This document shows, piece by piece, positions 14,948 through 22,585 of a stretch of DNA of 36,748 bases. Below the pieces are notes generated by a model. That model was not told where the DNA came from. It ran no database searches and worked only from the letters and a program-made list of their open reading frames with translations. Source of the stretch: Propionibacteriaceae bacterium (GTDB lineage: Bacteria; Actinomycetota; Actinomycetes; Propionibacteriales; Propionibacteriaceae). Every line of letters starts with the position of its first letter. Position 1 is the first letter of the stretch. The stretch lies in assembly GCA_031272805.1 (NCBI GenBank), contig JAISTC010000117.1, forward strand, positions 1 to 36,748. The letters run 5' to 3'. A program made the position numbers and the translations under genes.

Positions 14948-15432
14948 ACACCGATCCAACCCGCCCGCTCTGGGGCAAGATTGACAAGAACCTGGACGAG
15001 CGCCAGTTGCTCGTCGCCGGCCGCGCCTACCAGCGCGCCCTCATCCTCGCGTTCATCCTCATCCTGGCCAACGGCTTCCTCCTTGAGGCCGGGATCGAGT
15101 GGGCGCCGCCGTTGTACCGCGCCCTCATCATGGCCATGCTCCTGACGGCGATGGGGTCGGTCGAACTCATCTGGCGCGACGCCTACGTGTCGCCGCGGAT
15201 GCGCCAACGCCAAGTCACCGCGCTGACCGCCATGTTCCTCTCCATGGGGGCGGGTGGCGTCATCCTCGGTCTGACGGCTGTCGCCGTGGGCGATCCCCTC
15301 GTTGACGGCGGAGGCCTCACCCGTGATGGCACCGCCATCATCCTGGGTGTGCTCTTCCTGGCGATCGGCGTGACACTCCTGCTCAAGCGCCGGCGTGACC
15401 GCCGCTCCTCCGAAGACTCCGACGCCGCGTGA
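14944..15432 (+). CDS. Four-helix membrane protein coupled to the XRE regulator
   Basis: A 162-residue protein. A charged N-terminus containing KIDKNLDERQ is followed by four hydrophobic segments (about residues 32-48, 58-74, 91-112 and 127-146) and an Arg/Lys/Asp-rich tail. No enzyme motif is visible. Small XRE plus multi-helix membrane protein pairs of this kind (DUF3796/DUF6773-like by appearance) are common in Gram-positive bacteria and their function is unknown. The start is ATG 14944, within the ATGA overlap. The convergent radical SAM gene ends 12 bp away. Confidence 0.7.
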   Translation: MNTDPTRPLWGKIDKNLDERQLLVAGRAYQRALILAFILILANGFLLEAGIEWAPPLYRALIMAMLLTAMGSVELIWRDAYVSPRMRQRQVTALTAMFLSMGAGGVILGLTAVAVGDPLVDGGGLTRDGTAIILGVLFLAIGVTLLLKRRRDRRSSEDSDAA

Positions 15433-15444
15433 CGTCGGAACCCC

Positions 15445-17058
15445 TTAGGCCGCTGCCTTGACCTTCGGGTCGGGCAGCGGCGTGCCTGGGCGGACCGTGT
15501 CGAGCTGATTCACGTCGCCCAGCGGCAGGCCGCGTTGGCGGCGCCGTTCGGCCGGGTTGTAGTAGTCGTCCTTGATGCGCGAGCCGATCTCCATCGTCAG
15601 CAGCGTCGAGATGATGCCGCGGAAGTCGACGGCGTTCCTCTGGAACGCGACCCAGACGCAGAAACGGGCGAACGGCCAGACGCTCGGGTGCGGCAACATC
15701 ATGAGGGCGAAGTAGATGAACGCCAGCCGCTCGATGAAGCGCAGGCGCGGCTTGGCGGGCCACGGGCCCTCGGCGAAGAACTTGCGCAGGGCGGCCTTGA
15801 TCGCTTTGGGGGAGTTGTTCTGTTTGACGGCCCAGTGGAAGCCGGCCTCCAACTCGTCCGACGTCATGTGCAGCGGGTTGATGACCGTGTTCCAGTTGTT
15901 GTAGAGCTGCCAGCCCGTGCCCCAGATGCGGCCCTCGCGGACCAGGCGCTCGCGCAGCTCTGTGCCCGGGTACGGCGTGAGGACGGACAGAACGGCCTGG
16001 ACGACGCCGTTCTCGCGGACGAAGTCAACGGTCTTTTCGAACACGGTCGCGTCGTCGCCGTCGAAGCCGACGATGAAGTAGCCGGACGGCATGATGCCGT
16101 GCTTGCGGAGGTTGTCGAGCGCCTTCTGGTAGACCGCCACGTCGGCCTTGCGCGCCTTCTGCATCTTCGCCAGGTTCTCGTCGTTGAGCGACTCGAAGCC
16201 CATCGAATAGGCCCGGCAGCCGGACTCCGAGATGAGCTTGATGACCTCGTCGTCGGCGGCCGTGTGGATCGAGCCCTGCCCGTACCACGTGACGTGGAGC
16301 TCCTTCATCGCCTCGATCAACTGCCGCGTGTAGTCGTGCTTGATGTAGAGGTTGTCGTCGACGAACAGGTAGTCCGGTTTCTCCGCGCCGATCCGGCCCG
16401 GCTTGACGCAGGCCTCCCACGCCCGGATCTCCGACATCACGTCCTCGACCGGCTTGGTCAGGTACTTGTGGCCCGACGACAGCGGGATGCAGCAGAAATC
16501 GCAGTTGTACGGGCAGCCGCGCGTCGCCATGACGGGGAGGGCGAGGTAGTTGCTCGTGTCGATGATGTCCGTGCGCGGCGTCACGAAGAAGTCGACCAGC
16601 GGGTAGTCCGCGGCGTCGTAGCGCGGCTTCGGGACGCCGTTCTTCCAGTCCTCCAAGAAGGCGGGCCACGTGTATTCGCCCATGCCGGTGAAGATCGTGT
16701 CGGCGTGTTGGGCGGCCTCTTCCGGGCACGCCGTGACGTGGACGCCGCCGAGGACGACCGGGATGCCGCGGGCGCGGAAGTCGGCCGAGAGCTGGTAGGC
16801 GCGGTCGGCGGATACGGTCAGCGTCGTGATAGCCACGAGGTCCGCCTGGACAGTCGTCGGGTCGACCAGGTCGATGGTCTCGTCCAGGAATACGAAGTTG
16901 TACTCGTCACGCGGCGTCAGGGCCCCGATGATCATGGGGGACAGGGTCACGATGGCCGCGCGCTTGCCGCCGATGATCTTGTTGATGATCCCGGACGAGT
17001 ACGGGTTGTTGCGGCGGTCGATCGAGGGGCGGGGGTTGATGTAAACAATGGTGCGCAT
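15445..17058 (-). CDS. Cobalamin-binding-domain radical SAM protein of unknown substrate
   Basis: A 537-residue protein. Residues 1-~150 form a B12-binding-like Rossmann domain (VLGGVHVTACPEEAAQHAD, GMGEYTWP) without the DxHxxG cobalt-ligand motif, as in many of this class. The radical SAM core follows with RGCPYNCDFC (Cys182, Cys186, Cys189), then LFVDDNLY and GFESLNDENL-type strands. The last ~130 residues are helical and basic and contain an aromatic hydrophobic stretch (LAFIYFALMMLP, about 450). The class includes methyltransferases and ring-forming enzymes of lipid and pigment pathways, but nothing here fixes the substrate. The start is ATG 17058, preceded by GGAG. It stands alone, about 2 kb from the end of the synthase operon and on the same strand; participation in that pathway is only a possibility. 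Confidence 0.8.
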   Translation of the reverse strand: MRTIVYINPRPSIDRRNNPYSSGIINKIIGGKRAAIVTLSPMIIGALTPRDEYNFVFLDETIDLVDPTTVQADLVAITTLTVSADRAYQLSADFRARGIPVVLGGVHVTACPEEAAQHADTIFTGMGEYTWPAFLEDWKNGVPKPRYDAADYPLVDFFVTPRTDIIDTSNYLALPVMATRGCPYNCDFCCIPLSSGHKYLTKPVEDVMSEIRAWEACVKPGRIGAEKPDYLFVDDNLYIKHDYTRQLIEAMKELHVTWYGQGSIHTAADDEVIKLISESGCRAYSMGFESLNDENLAKMQKARKADVAVYQKALDNLRKHGIMPSGYFIVGFDGDDATVFEKTVDFVRENGVVQAVLSVLTPYPGTELRERLVREGRIWGTGWQLYNNWNTVINPLHMTSDELEAGFHWAVKQNNSPKAIKAALRKFFAEGPWPAKPRLRFIERLAFIYFALMMLPHPSVWPFARFCVWVAFQRNAVDFRGIISTLLTMEIGSRIKDDYYNPAERRRQRGLPLGDVNQLDTVRPGTPLPDPKVKAAA

Positions 17059-17192
17059 GATGCTCCGGCAGGGACGGCGGTTGACGGAGGAAGCCACCAA
17101 CCAGCCTAGCGAAAACCCCCGGCGCGGAACGAGAGCCCAAGTTAAGTTCGCCTCAAGATACCCCCCGAGGCCGGGGCGTGAGGCCCCCTCAG

Positions 17193-17262
17193 GCCGAGGT
17201 GTCAGATGCCGCGGCAGCGAGCGCCAGCGAGCGCGGCCAGCGGTGTCTGATACCGCGGCCGG
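17193..17262. repeat. Palindromic GAGGTGTCAG-family element
   Basis: GCCGAGGTGTCAGATGCCGC at the left and GCGGTGTCTGATACCGCGGC at the right frame a core of GCGAGCG repeats. It is the same family as 1795-1878, 17550-17616 and 20207-20350. Between the radical SAM start (17058) and the Phd-like gene (17669) I see only this and the following repeats, no gene. Confidence 0.6.
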
Positions 17263-17308
17263 CCAAGCCCAACCCCGGCCCCCTGGTCATCCCATCCCCG
17301 CGGTCATC

Positions 17309-17566
17309 CCGGCGCCAACCGGGATCTTGGAGCCGGGGTACGCGTTGGTCGACGGAAGGATCCCGACTTTCGTCGGGATGACAAGGGGACGGGATGACAA
17401 GGAGACGGGATGGCAAGGGGGCGGGTAACAAGGTGGGGGCTGGCGAGGGAGTGTGTGAGTGACGAAAACCGTTGTCATCCCGACGGAAGTCGGGATCTTG
17501 AGCGGCGGAGGACAGCGCACGGAACGATCCCGGCCGACGGATGACTTCCTCCGGCCGAGGTGTCAG
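17309..17566. repeat. Left direct-repeat block flanking the Phd/RelE-like pair
   Basis: It shares long, nearly identical segments with 18932-19143. These are GGTACGCGTTGGTCGACGG; a reversed palindrome unit ending CGTCGGGATGACA; a GTCATCCCGACGGAAGTCGG unit (17474); and a following tract with GGCGGAGGACAGCGCACGG and GACGGATGACTTCCTCCGG. The two copies have the same orientation and bracket the toxin-antitoxin genes. Confidence 0.75.
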
Positions 17567-17616
17567 ACGCTGCCGCCCGGGCTCGTTCCTCGCCAAGGCT
17601 GCGGCATCAGACACCT
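17550..17616. repeat. Inverted GAGGTGTCAG element before the Phd-like gene
   Basis: GCCGAGGTGTCAGACGC and its near-inverse GCGGCATCAGACACCTCGGC frame the core GCTCGTTCCTCGCCAAGG. That core is the reverse complement of the core of the element at 1795-1878. It overlaps the end of the direct-repeat block. Confidence 0.6.
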
Positions 17617-17633
17617 CGGCCTCAGCGCACGGA

Positions 17634-17662
17634 TTGCAAGAATGTATAACCCTGTGTAGTGT
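17634..17662 (+). promoter_or_regulatory. Promoter of the Phd-like antitoxin gene (leaderless)
   Basis: TTGCAA (17634-17639), a 17-bp spacer and TAGTGT (17657-17662) are followed by six bases and then ATG 17669. The geometry is the same as for the methylase gene at 2847. No ribosome site is present. Confidence 0.55.
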
Positions 17663-17668
17663 TGCGGC

Positions 17669-17977
17669 ATGGCTGAACCGTTGCGCGTGCCGATTTCAGT
17701 GGCCGCCCGCCGGGGGATCTCGGCGGTGGCCGACCTGGCGGAAGAACAGCGGGTGGTGTTGACCCGCCTCGGGCGGCCCGTGGTCGTGGTCGACGCCGCC
17801 GAGCGGATCGACGCGGACGCGCGGCTCATCCGAGAGGCGGCGTGGTCGCTGGTCGAGGCGGCGGGCCAGGCGGCTGCCGACCGGTTGCGCTTCCTGGACT
17901 TGGACGAGGCCTGCGGCCGTCTGGGGTTGGACGCGGACGAGGTGCGGCGCCGCGGCGCGGCGCTGGCGGCCGCCTGA
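17669..17977 (+). CDS. Phd/YefM-like antitoxin
   Basis: A 102-residue protein. The N-terminal 45 residues (PISVAARRGISAVADLAEEQ, then RVVLTRLGRPVVVV) have the Phd/YefM fold pattern: a helix for the first half, then the 'vvltrrGrPvavl' strand pair. The rest is helical and contains a DEACGRLGLDADEVRRRG stretch that looks like a small helix-turn-helix. Its stop overlaps the partner's start (TGATG), so it is the first gene of a toxin-antitoxin pair and probably autorepresses. At 102 residues it is slightly longer than classical Phd (73) and YefM (83-92). Confidence 0.72.
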   Translation: MAEPLRVPISVAARRGISAVADLAEEQRVVLTRLGRPVVVVDAAERIDADARLIREAAWSLVEAAGQAAADRLRFLDLDEACGRLGLDADEVRRRGAALAAA

Positions 17978-18708
17978 TGCGGGCGGGCGGACGGCTGCCG
18001 CGCGACCAGGCGGAGATCGTCCTCTCGGATGTCTTCGTCGACCAGCTTGAGCTCTTGGCCCCGGGGGACCGCCTGGCGGTCCTGGCCGCTGTCGTGGGCC
18101 TGTGCCAGAACCCGGGCGGAAAACATGCCTTGTCGGCCCGGGGGCACCGGGCCCTGGTTGGCCTGAACACGCTGGAAATCCTGGGCGGAACCCAGCGCGT
18201 AGTGTTCCGGGTCGACGTGGTGGGGGCGTCGATCACGGTCTTGTGCTTGGGGCCGCGGCGGGATTCGGAGGTGTACTCGATCGCGGCGGGCTTGGTCGCG
18301 ACCGGCGTGCTGACGTCCGACGAGGTGACCCAACTCTGGGACGCGTTGGGGCTGTTGGAGGTCGTGGCCGAGCGGGTCGGCCTGGACGGGTGGGATTACC
18401 GGCCGCCGCCCGCTCCGGAGGGTCTGCGGCGGACGGCGGCGGCCGCGGGCGTCGTTCCCCTGGAGGTGGGGGCGCTCTTGTCGCTGGATGAGTTGCAGGC
18501 GGCCCTGGAGGCGGGCTGGACCGAGACGGGGCCGGACCCCGACGCGGCCCTGCGCGCGGCGTTGGCGAGGGCCCGGGGCGGCGTGGCCTTCGACTCGGCG
18601 GCGGTTCTGGCGGGCCGCCGGGCCGACCGCTGCGACGCCGTCCTGCCCCGGGCCCAGGTGCGGTGCATCCGCCGCGCGGGCCACCCTGGCCCCCACCGGG
18701 CACGGTAG
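17977..18708 (+). CDS. Long RelE/ParE-like toxin candidate with C-terminal extension
   Basis: A 243-residue protein starting in a TGATG overlap with the antitoxin gene. Residues about 12-105 look like a RelE/ParE fold: VFVDQLELLAPGDRLAVLAA, GLNTLEILGGTQRVVFRVDV and ITVLCLGPRRDSEVYS. RelE-fold toxins usually have 85-110 residues, so about 135 extra residues follow. These are two helical segments (VLTSDEVTQLWDALGLLEVV; LLSLDELQAALEAGW) and a terminal C-x(8)-C-x(6)-H-x(3)-H arrangement (CDAVLPRAQVRCIRRAGHPG, then PHRAR) that could bind zinc. The catalytic residues of RelE are not obvious. A toxin role rests on context and fold pattern; an extended regulator is an alternative. Confidence 0.6.
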   Translation: MRAGGRLPRDQAEIVLSDVFVDQLELLAPGDRLAVLAAVVGLCQNPGGKHALSARGHRALVGLNTLEILGGTQRVVFRVDVVGASITVLCLGPRRDSEVYSIAAGLVATGVLTSDEVTQLWDALGLLEVVAERVGLDGWDYRPPPAPEGLRRTAAAAGVVPLEVGALLSLDELQAALEAGWTETGPDPDAALRAALARARGGVAFDSAAVLAGRRADRCDAVLPRAQVRCIRRAGHPGPHRAR

Positions 18709-18931
18709 CCGGGGCCAAGCTAGGTGTCTGGCGCGGGGCCGCCGGCCAACGTGACGCGCGAGGCGAACAGGTGTGATTCTGTGCCGGGTTCGGTCACGAC
18801 CACACCCGGTCACGCCGTCAGCGTCCGATCCGATCGCAGCCGGTGGCATACCGGTCGAGTTCAGGACAGAAACACACCCGCTGAAGGACGGACGTGTTTC
18901 CCGCCATGTGGTCATCCGGCACTCTGTCAGC

Positions 18932-19143
18932 CCGGCGCCGGCCTAGATCTTGGAGCTGTGGTACGCGTTGGTCGACGGAAGGATCCCGACTTTCGTCGGG
19001 ATGACAGGGGGACGGGATGACGAGGGGCGTGTGGCGAAGACCGTTGTCATCCCGACGGAAGTCGGGATCTTGAGCGGCGGAGGACAGCGCACGGAGCGAC
19101 CCCGGCCGACGGATGACTTCCTCCGGCCGCGGTGTCTGGCACC
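18932..19143. repeat. Right direct-repeat block flanking the Phd/RelE-like pair
   Basis: This is the second copy of the block at 17309-17566, same orientation, with a palindrome unit reversed at 18981-19005 and forward at 19046-19071. It ends in CCGCGGTGTCTGGCACC, a half-element of the GAGGTGTCAG family. It lies directly behind the permease stop and its hairpins may end the synthase operon. The 223 bp before it (18709-18931) hold no gene I can see, only another half-element near 18722. Confidence 0.75.
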
Positions 19144-19151
19144 TTGGTCTC

Positions 19152-20075
19152 TTAGTGGATGACGTGTTTCATGCGCCAGGTGCTGAGGGCTGTCAGTAGG
19201 ACGGCCCAGCTCAGGAGGACGACGATGATCAGGCTGGTGGGGAGGGTGTAGGTCGCCAGGTGGAGGGGGCCGGCGTCGAGGCCGCCGATGTCCAGGCTGA
19301 CGGCCAGGGAGCGGCTGAGGCCGGTGGACGCCTCGACCGCGTGCTCGGGGGAGACCGTGGTGACGATGCGGTCGATCGCGGGGGCCATGACCTGGCCCCG
19401 GATGAGCGCCGCGCCCTGGGCGAAGATCATGATGCCCAGGACGGTGTTGACGAGCGGGCTGAGGGAGACCGGTGGGACGTAGCAGAAGCCGAGGAAGCCG
19501 ATCGACGTGCCCATGACGATGGCGAAGCCGGCGAACGCCGCCCAGCTCGTGATGAACGTGGCGATGAGCGTGTTGAACGTGGCGAAGACGAGCGCGGACA
19601 GCGCGATCGCGCCGATCGCCCGGAGGATGGCCACGGGCCCCATGACTGCCTGGCCGAGCAGGAGGGCCCAGAGCGGCCCGGCCAGCATCAACAGCGTGGA
19701 GATGACCGTGGCCACGAGCCACGTCGACAGGATGTAGCCGAGCGCCAATTGCCAGCGCCGCACGGGGCTGACGAGGTAGTCGGAGAAGCGGCCGGTCTCG
19801 CGGTCGAGGACGAACGCGTTGAGCATCCCGAGCGTGCACGTGAACGTGGCCAGGAGCACGGCGCTGGCGAACAGCCACGAGTCGCACAGGCCGAGGATGT
19901 CCGAGACGGGCGTGTTGGGCAGGTCCTCCTCGATCTGGGTCGAGACCAGGTTCCGGTAGAAGATGATGAACAAGAAGATGAAGATGACGGGCGCCAGGAA
20001 CGTGAAGAACACGGTCAGGCGGTCTCTCAGGAAGGCCCGCAGGTTGCGGCGCACTAATACCCCGACGAGTCTCAT
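19152..20075 (-). CDS. ABC-2-type permease of the synthase operon exporter
   Basis: A 307-residue membrane protein. After a basic N-terminus (VGVLVRRNLRAFLRDR) there are about six hydrophobic segments: near 25-41, 70-88, 113-137, 148-180, 185-205 and 275-297. The segment around MLNAFVLDRETGRFSDYLVS is the loop typical of DrrB/ABC2_membrane permeases. It would form the membrane channel for the ATPase encoded just upstream; the genes overlap as ATGA. DrrB-type permeases export lipids, glycolipids or polyketide drugs. As the last gene of the synthase operon, it probably moves the product or its precursor outward. Confidence 0.85.
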   Translation of the reverse strand: MRLVGVLVRRNLRAFLRDRLTVFFTFLAPVIFIFLFIIFYRNLVSTQIEEDLPNTPVSDILGLCDSWLFASAVLLATFTCTLGMLNAFVLDRETGRFSDYLVSPVRRWQLALGYILSTWLVATVISTLLMLAGPLWALLLGQAVMGPVAILRAIGAIALSALVFATFNTLIATFITSWAAFAGFAIVMGTSIGFLGFCYVPPVSLSPLVNTVLGIMIFAQGAALIRGQVMAPAIDRIVTTVSPEHAVEASTGLSRSLAVSLDIGGLDAGPLHLATYTLPTSLIIVVLLSWAVLLTALSTWRMKHVIH

Positions 20076-21415
20076 CGGCGGCCCCCCAACGTGGGGCGCG
20101 TGACGGGGCGGCGGTGGGGCAGCGCGCCCGCCGTGTGGCGCCAGTCGGCGTGGGATTGGGAGTTGGGGGTCACGCTGTCCGCCAGGGCAGCGGGCACAGG
20201 CAGGTCGGCCGCGGTATCAGACACCGTTGGCTGCGCTCCTTCGTCGCTGCCGCGGTATCTGACACCTCGTCCTGGGGCGGCCGCGGTATCAGACACCGCT
20301 GGCTGCGCTCCTTCGTCGCTGCCGCGGTATCTGACACCTCGGCCTGGGGCGACACCTCGGCCTTGGTCGGGGTCGTCGGTCCAGGCGTGTCGGGGGTGGG
20401 CCGGGGCCGGCCGGCCGGTTGATCCTGGGTCCGGCCGGCCGGCGATCGGGGCCGGGGAGACCTCTGGGAGGGGCTCGGCCACGTGATCGCCCAGGTCGAT
20501 CACGCCGCCGCGCTCCGTCACGGTCAAGAAGACGTCGTCCATCGAACCGTGCCGGAACTCGAAGTCTTCCACCCACGGGTCCAGCTCGGCCAGCAGGTCC
20601 TTGGCCGACTCAGCATCTGAGACGTTCAGCACGAGCGGCCGGTCGGGGTTCCAGCCCGGCGGGGGCAGGCGGCGCAGCTCGGTCAGCCGGGCCTTGAGCC
20701 CGGGGCGGCGGGACAGCGTCAGCGTCAACTGGGAGCGGCTGTAGCGCTCGCGCAGGTCGGCCGGCGTCCCCGCGGCCACGATCTGGCCCGCGTCGATGAT
20801 GGAGACCTCGTCGGCCCGCTCCGTCTCCTCCATGTAGTGGGTCGTGAGGAACACGGTCATGCCCTGGGTTTGGCGCACGTCGCCGATGGCGTCCCAGACC
20901 TGCTCCCGGCTGTGCGGGTCGAGCCCGGCCGTCGGCTCGTCCAGGAACAGCAGGTGGGGGTTGTGGAGCAGCGCCCGGGCGATGTCCGCCCGCCGCTGCT
21001 GGCCGCCCGACAACTGGCCGTAGCGGCGGTCGATGAACTCGCCCAGGTCGAGCAGGTCGACCAGCTCGCCCACCCGCGCCTCGAACGCCGGGCCGACCAG
21101 GCCGTGGAACTCGCCGCGCAGTGCCAGGTTCTCCCGCACGGTCAGCAGCAGGTCCAGCAGCGGCCGCTGGAAGACGACGCCGATCGCGTCCCGGATCGCC
21201 TGGTCCTCCGCGCCCAGCCGGTAGCCGGCGACCGCGATGTCGCCCGCGTCGGGCTTGAGCAGGGTCGTCAGGCAATTGATCGTCGTCGACTTGCCCGCCC
21301 CGTTGACGCCGAGGAACGCGAAGAACTCGCCCTCGTGGACCGTGAAGTCGATGCCGCGCACGGCCTGGACGTCCTTGTAGGACTTCCAGAGATTCTCGAC
21401 CTTGATCGCCGTCAT
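20072..21415 (-). CDS. DrrA-like ABC transporter ATPase with repeat-derived tail
   Basis: A 447-residue protein. The nucleotide-binding domain (about 1-230) has Walker A GVNGAGKST (36-44), the signature LSGGQQRR, Walker B LLFLDEPTAGLD and a switch His in LTTHYMEE. The DrrA-type C-terminal domain follows to about residue 315. The last ~130 residues are unusual: Pro-rich, with two 24-residue repeats (GRGVRYRGSDEGAQPAVSDT and its near-copy) encoded by the 72-bp tandem DNA repeat at 20207-20350, an element of the intergenic GAGGTGTCAG family. Typical DrrA proteins end at 310-330 residues, so this tail looks like read-through into captured repeat DNA. Its start overlaps the hydrolase stop and its end overlaps the permease start, both as ATGA. 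Confidence 0.9.
   Translation of the reverse strand: MTAIKVENLWKSYKDVQAVRGIDFTVHEGEFFAFLGVNGAGKSTTINCLTTLLKPDAGDIAVAGYRLGAEDQAIRDAIGVVFQRPLLDLLLTVRENLALRGEFHGLVGPAFEARVGELVDLLDLGEFIDRRYGQLSGGQQRRADIARALLHNPHLLFLDEPTAGLDPHSREQVWDAIGDVRQTQGMTVFLTTHYMEETERADEVSIIDAGQIVAAGTPADLRERYSRSQLTLTLSRRPGLKARLTELRRLPPPGWNPDRPLVLNVSDAESAKDLLAELDPWVEDFEFRHGSMDDVFLTVTERGGVIDLGDHVAEPLPEVSPAPIAGRPDPGSTGRPAPAHPRHAWTDDPDQGRGVAPGRGVRYRGSDEGAQPAVSDTAAAPGRGVRYRGSDEGAQPTVSDTAADLPVPAALADSVTPNSQSHADWRHTAGALPHRRPVTRPTLGGRR
20207..20350. repeat. 72-bp tandem repeat (two copies) inside the ABC ATPase gene
   Basis: Copies 20207-20278 and 20279-20350 differ at only a few positions. Each holds GGCCGCGGTATCAGACACC, then GCGCTCCTTCGTCGCTG, then GCCGCGGTATCTGACACCTC. 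Since 72 is divisible by three, the copies stay in frame and encode the repeated tail of the ATPase. Half-elements continue to about 20368. Confidence 0.85.
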
Positions 21416-22224
21416 GGGTCGAGCCTAGTCGGAAGGGGGAGCGGAGCGGCCAGCGCGCGGGCCACGTGGCGGCGGGTCCAGCGCGTGCGGCGGACCGGGA
21501 GGTTGTGGTCGCCCCAGGTGGACGCGCGGGTCGCGCCGGCCAGGGACCGGGTGACGTCGCGCGCGTCCTGGCGCACGGGCGAGAACCAGCCCGACAGGAC
21601 GGCCGTGGGGGCGGTCACGGCCGCCAGGGCTGCGGCGCTCAGCCGGCCCGTGTCGGCCTCCAGGGCGGCGGTGAGAAGGCCGTCGGCCGCCAGGGACCGG
21701 GCCCGGGCCAGGCCGGTCGGCAGGCGCTCGCCCTGGGCCAGCCCCAGGTCGACGCGGGGCCAGGGGCCCGCCGGCCCGCGGGGGCCCGGGGCCGCGTCCG
21801 CCCAGGCCCGCAGGCCCGCGATGGCCGCGGGCCCCGTGACCGGGCCGACCAGGAAGGGCTCGACCAGGACCAGCCGCGTGATGCGGTCCGGCGCCGCCAG
21901 CGCCGTGGCCAGGGCCACGGCGGCGCCGAAGCTGTAGCCGACCAGCGCCGCCCGCTCGACGCCCAGCCGGTCCAGCAGCCCCGTGACGCGCCCCGCCAGC
22001 CGGTCGAGGCGGAAGGCGCCGTCCGCCGGGTCCGGCTCGGAGCGGCCGTGGCCGGGCAGGTCGAACAGGACGACGCGGTAGCGGTCGGCCAGTTCGAGGG
22101 CGCCGCACCAGTAGAAGACGGTGTGGTTGGTGAGGAGGCCGTGGACCATGACAACCGCCGCCCCCGCCGCGGGGTTCAGGTCGTTGACGAAGAGGTCGGG
22201 TCCACCCGGGTCAGCGGAGGCCAT
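21412..22224 (-). CDS. Alpha/beta hydrolase, probable release or editing thioesterase of the synthase
   Basis: A 270-residue protein. MVHGLLTNH (26-34) is the oxyanion loop, VVLFDLPGHGRSEP (51-64) the strand after it, and GYSFGAA (96-102) the nucleophile elbow with Ser98. STWGDHNLP near residue 235 supplies the probable catalytic His. The middle is a Pro/Gly/Ala-rich lid. Its start lies 14 bases inside the end of the acyl carrier protein gene, and its end overlaps the ATPase start. This placement suggests hydrolysis or transfer of acyl chains from the carrier proteins. Neither synthase shows a thioesterase domain of its own. Confidence 0.8.
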   Translation of the reverse strand: MASADPGGPDLFVNDLNPAAGAAVVMVHGLLTNHTVFYWCGALELADRYRVVLFDLPGHGRSEPDPADGAFRLDRLAGRVTGLLDRLGVERAALVGYSFGAAVALATALAAPDRITRLVLVEPFLVGPVTGPAAIAGLRAWADAAPGPRGPAGPWPRVDLGLAQGERLPTGLARARSLAADGLLTAALEADTGRLSAAALAAVTAPTAVLSGWFSPVRQDARDVTRSLAGATRASTWGDHNLPVRRTRWTRRHVARALAAPLPLPTRLDP

Positions 22225-22585
22225 CCCGCAGGCCGTCCGCGATCAGGTCGACGACGTCCCCGACGGTCAGCTTCATCATCTTGCGCAGCGGGATCTGGGA
22301 GACCTTGTCCATGACGAATTGCGTGTCGACGCCGTAGTAGGACTGGACCTTCTCGGCGACCTGGACGAACTCGATCGAGTCGAGGCCCAGGTCCTTGAAG
22401 AGGCGCGTGTCGGCCGTGACGTGGAGGAGGGCCATCGCCTCCGGGCCGATGACGGCCGCCAGCGAGTTGCGCAGGACCTCGACGACCTCCTCCCGCGGAT
22501 CGGGCGGCGCGATCGTGACCAGTTCGTACGAGCGGGCGGCGCCGGGCGGGGACGCCGTGTTCTGGGTGAAGTTTTCTTGTTCCAT
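22211..22585 (-). CDS. Stand-alone acyl carrier protein of the synthase operon
   Basis: A 124-residue protein. After a ~45-residue lead, residues about 46-120 form a carrier-protein fold. The phosphopantetheine attachment serine is in DLGLDSIEFVQVAEKVQ, and the LRKMMKLTVGDVVDLIADGL end forms the last helix. ATG 22585 overlaps the stop of the second synthase as TGATG. The N-terminal extension is longer than in fatty-acid ACPs (about 80 residues). The phosphopantetheinyl transferase domain at the end of the preceding gene is the obvious activating enzyme. It may carry the primer, serve as the second carrier beside the ACP in synthase 1, or hand the product to the hydrolase. Confidence 0.88.
   Translation of the reverse strand: MEQENFTQNTASPPGAARSYELVTIAPPDPREEVVEVLRNSLAAVIGPEAMALLHVTADTRLFKDLGLDSIEFVQVAEKVQSYYGVDTQFVMDKVSQIPLRKMMKLTVGDVVDLIADGLRDGLR

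Noticed and set aside
20207-20350. CRISPR array or integron-like repeat array
   Set aside because: Only two units with no unique spacers, translated in frame, and matching an interspersed element found elsewhere in the window.
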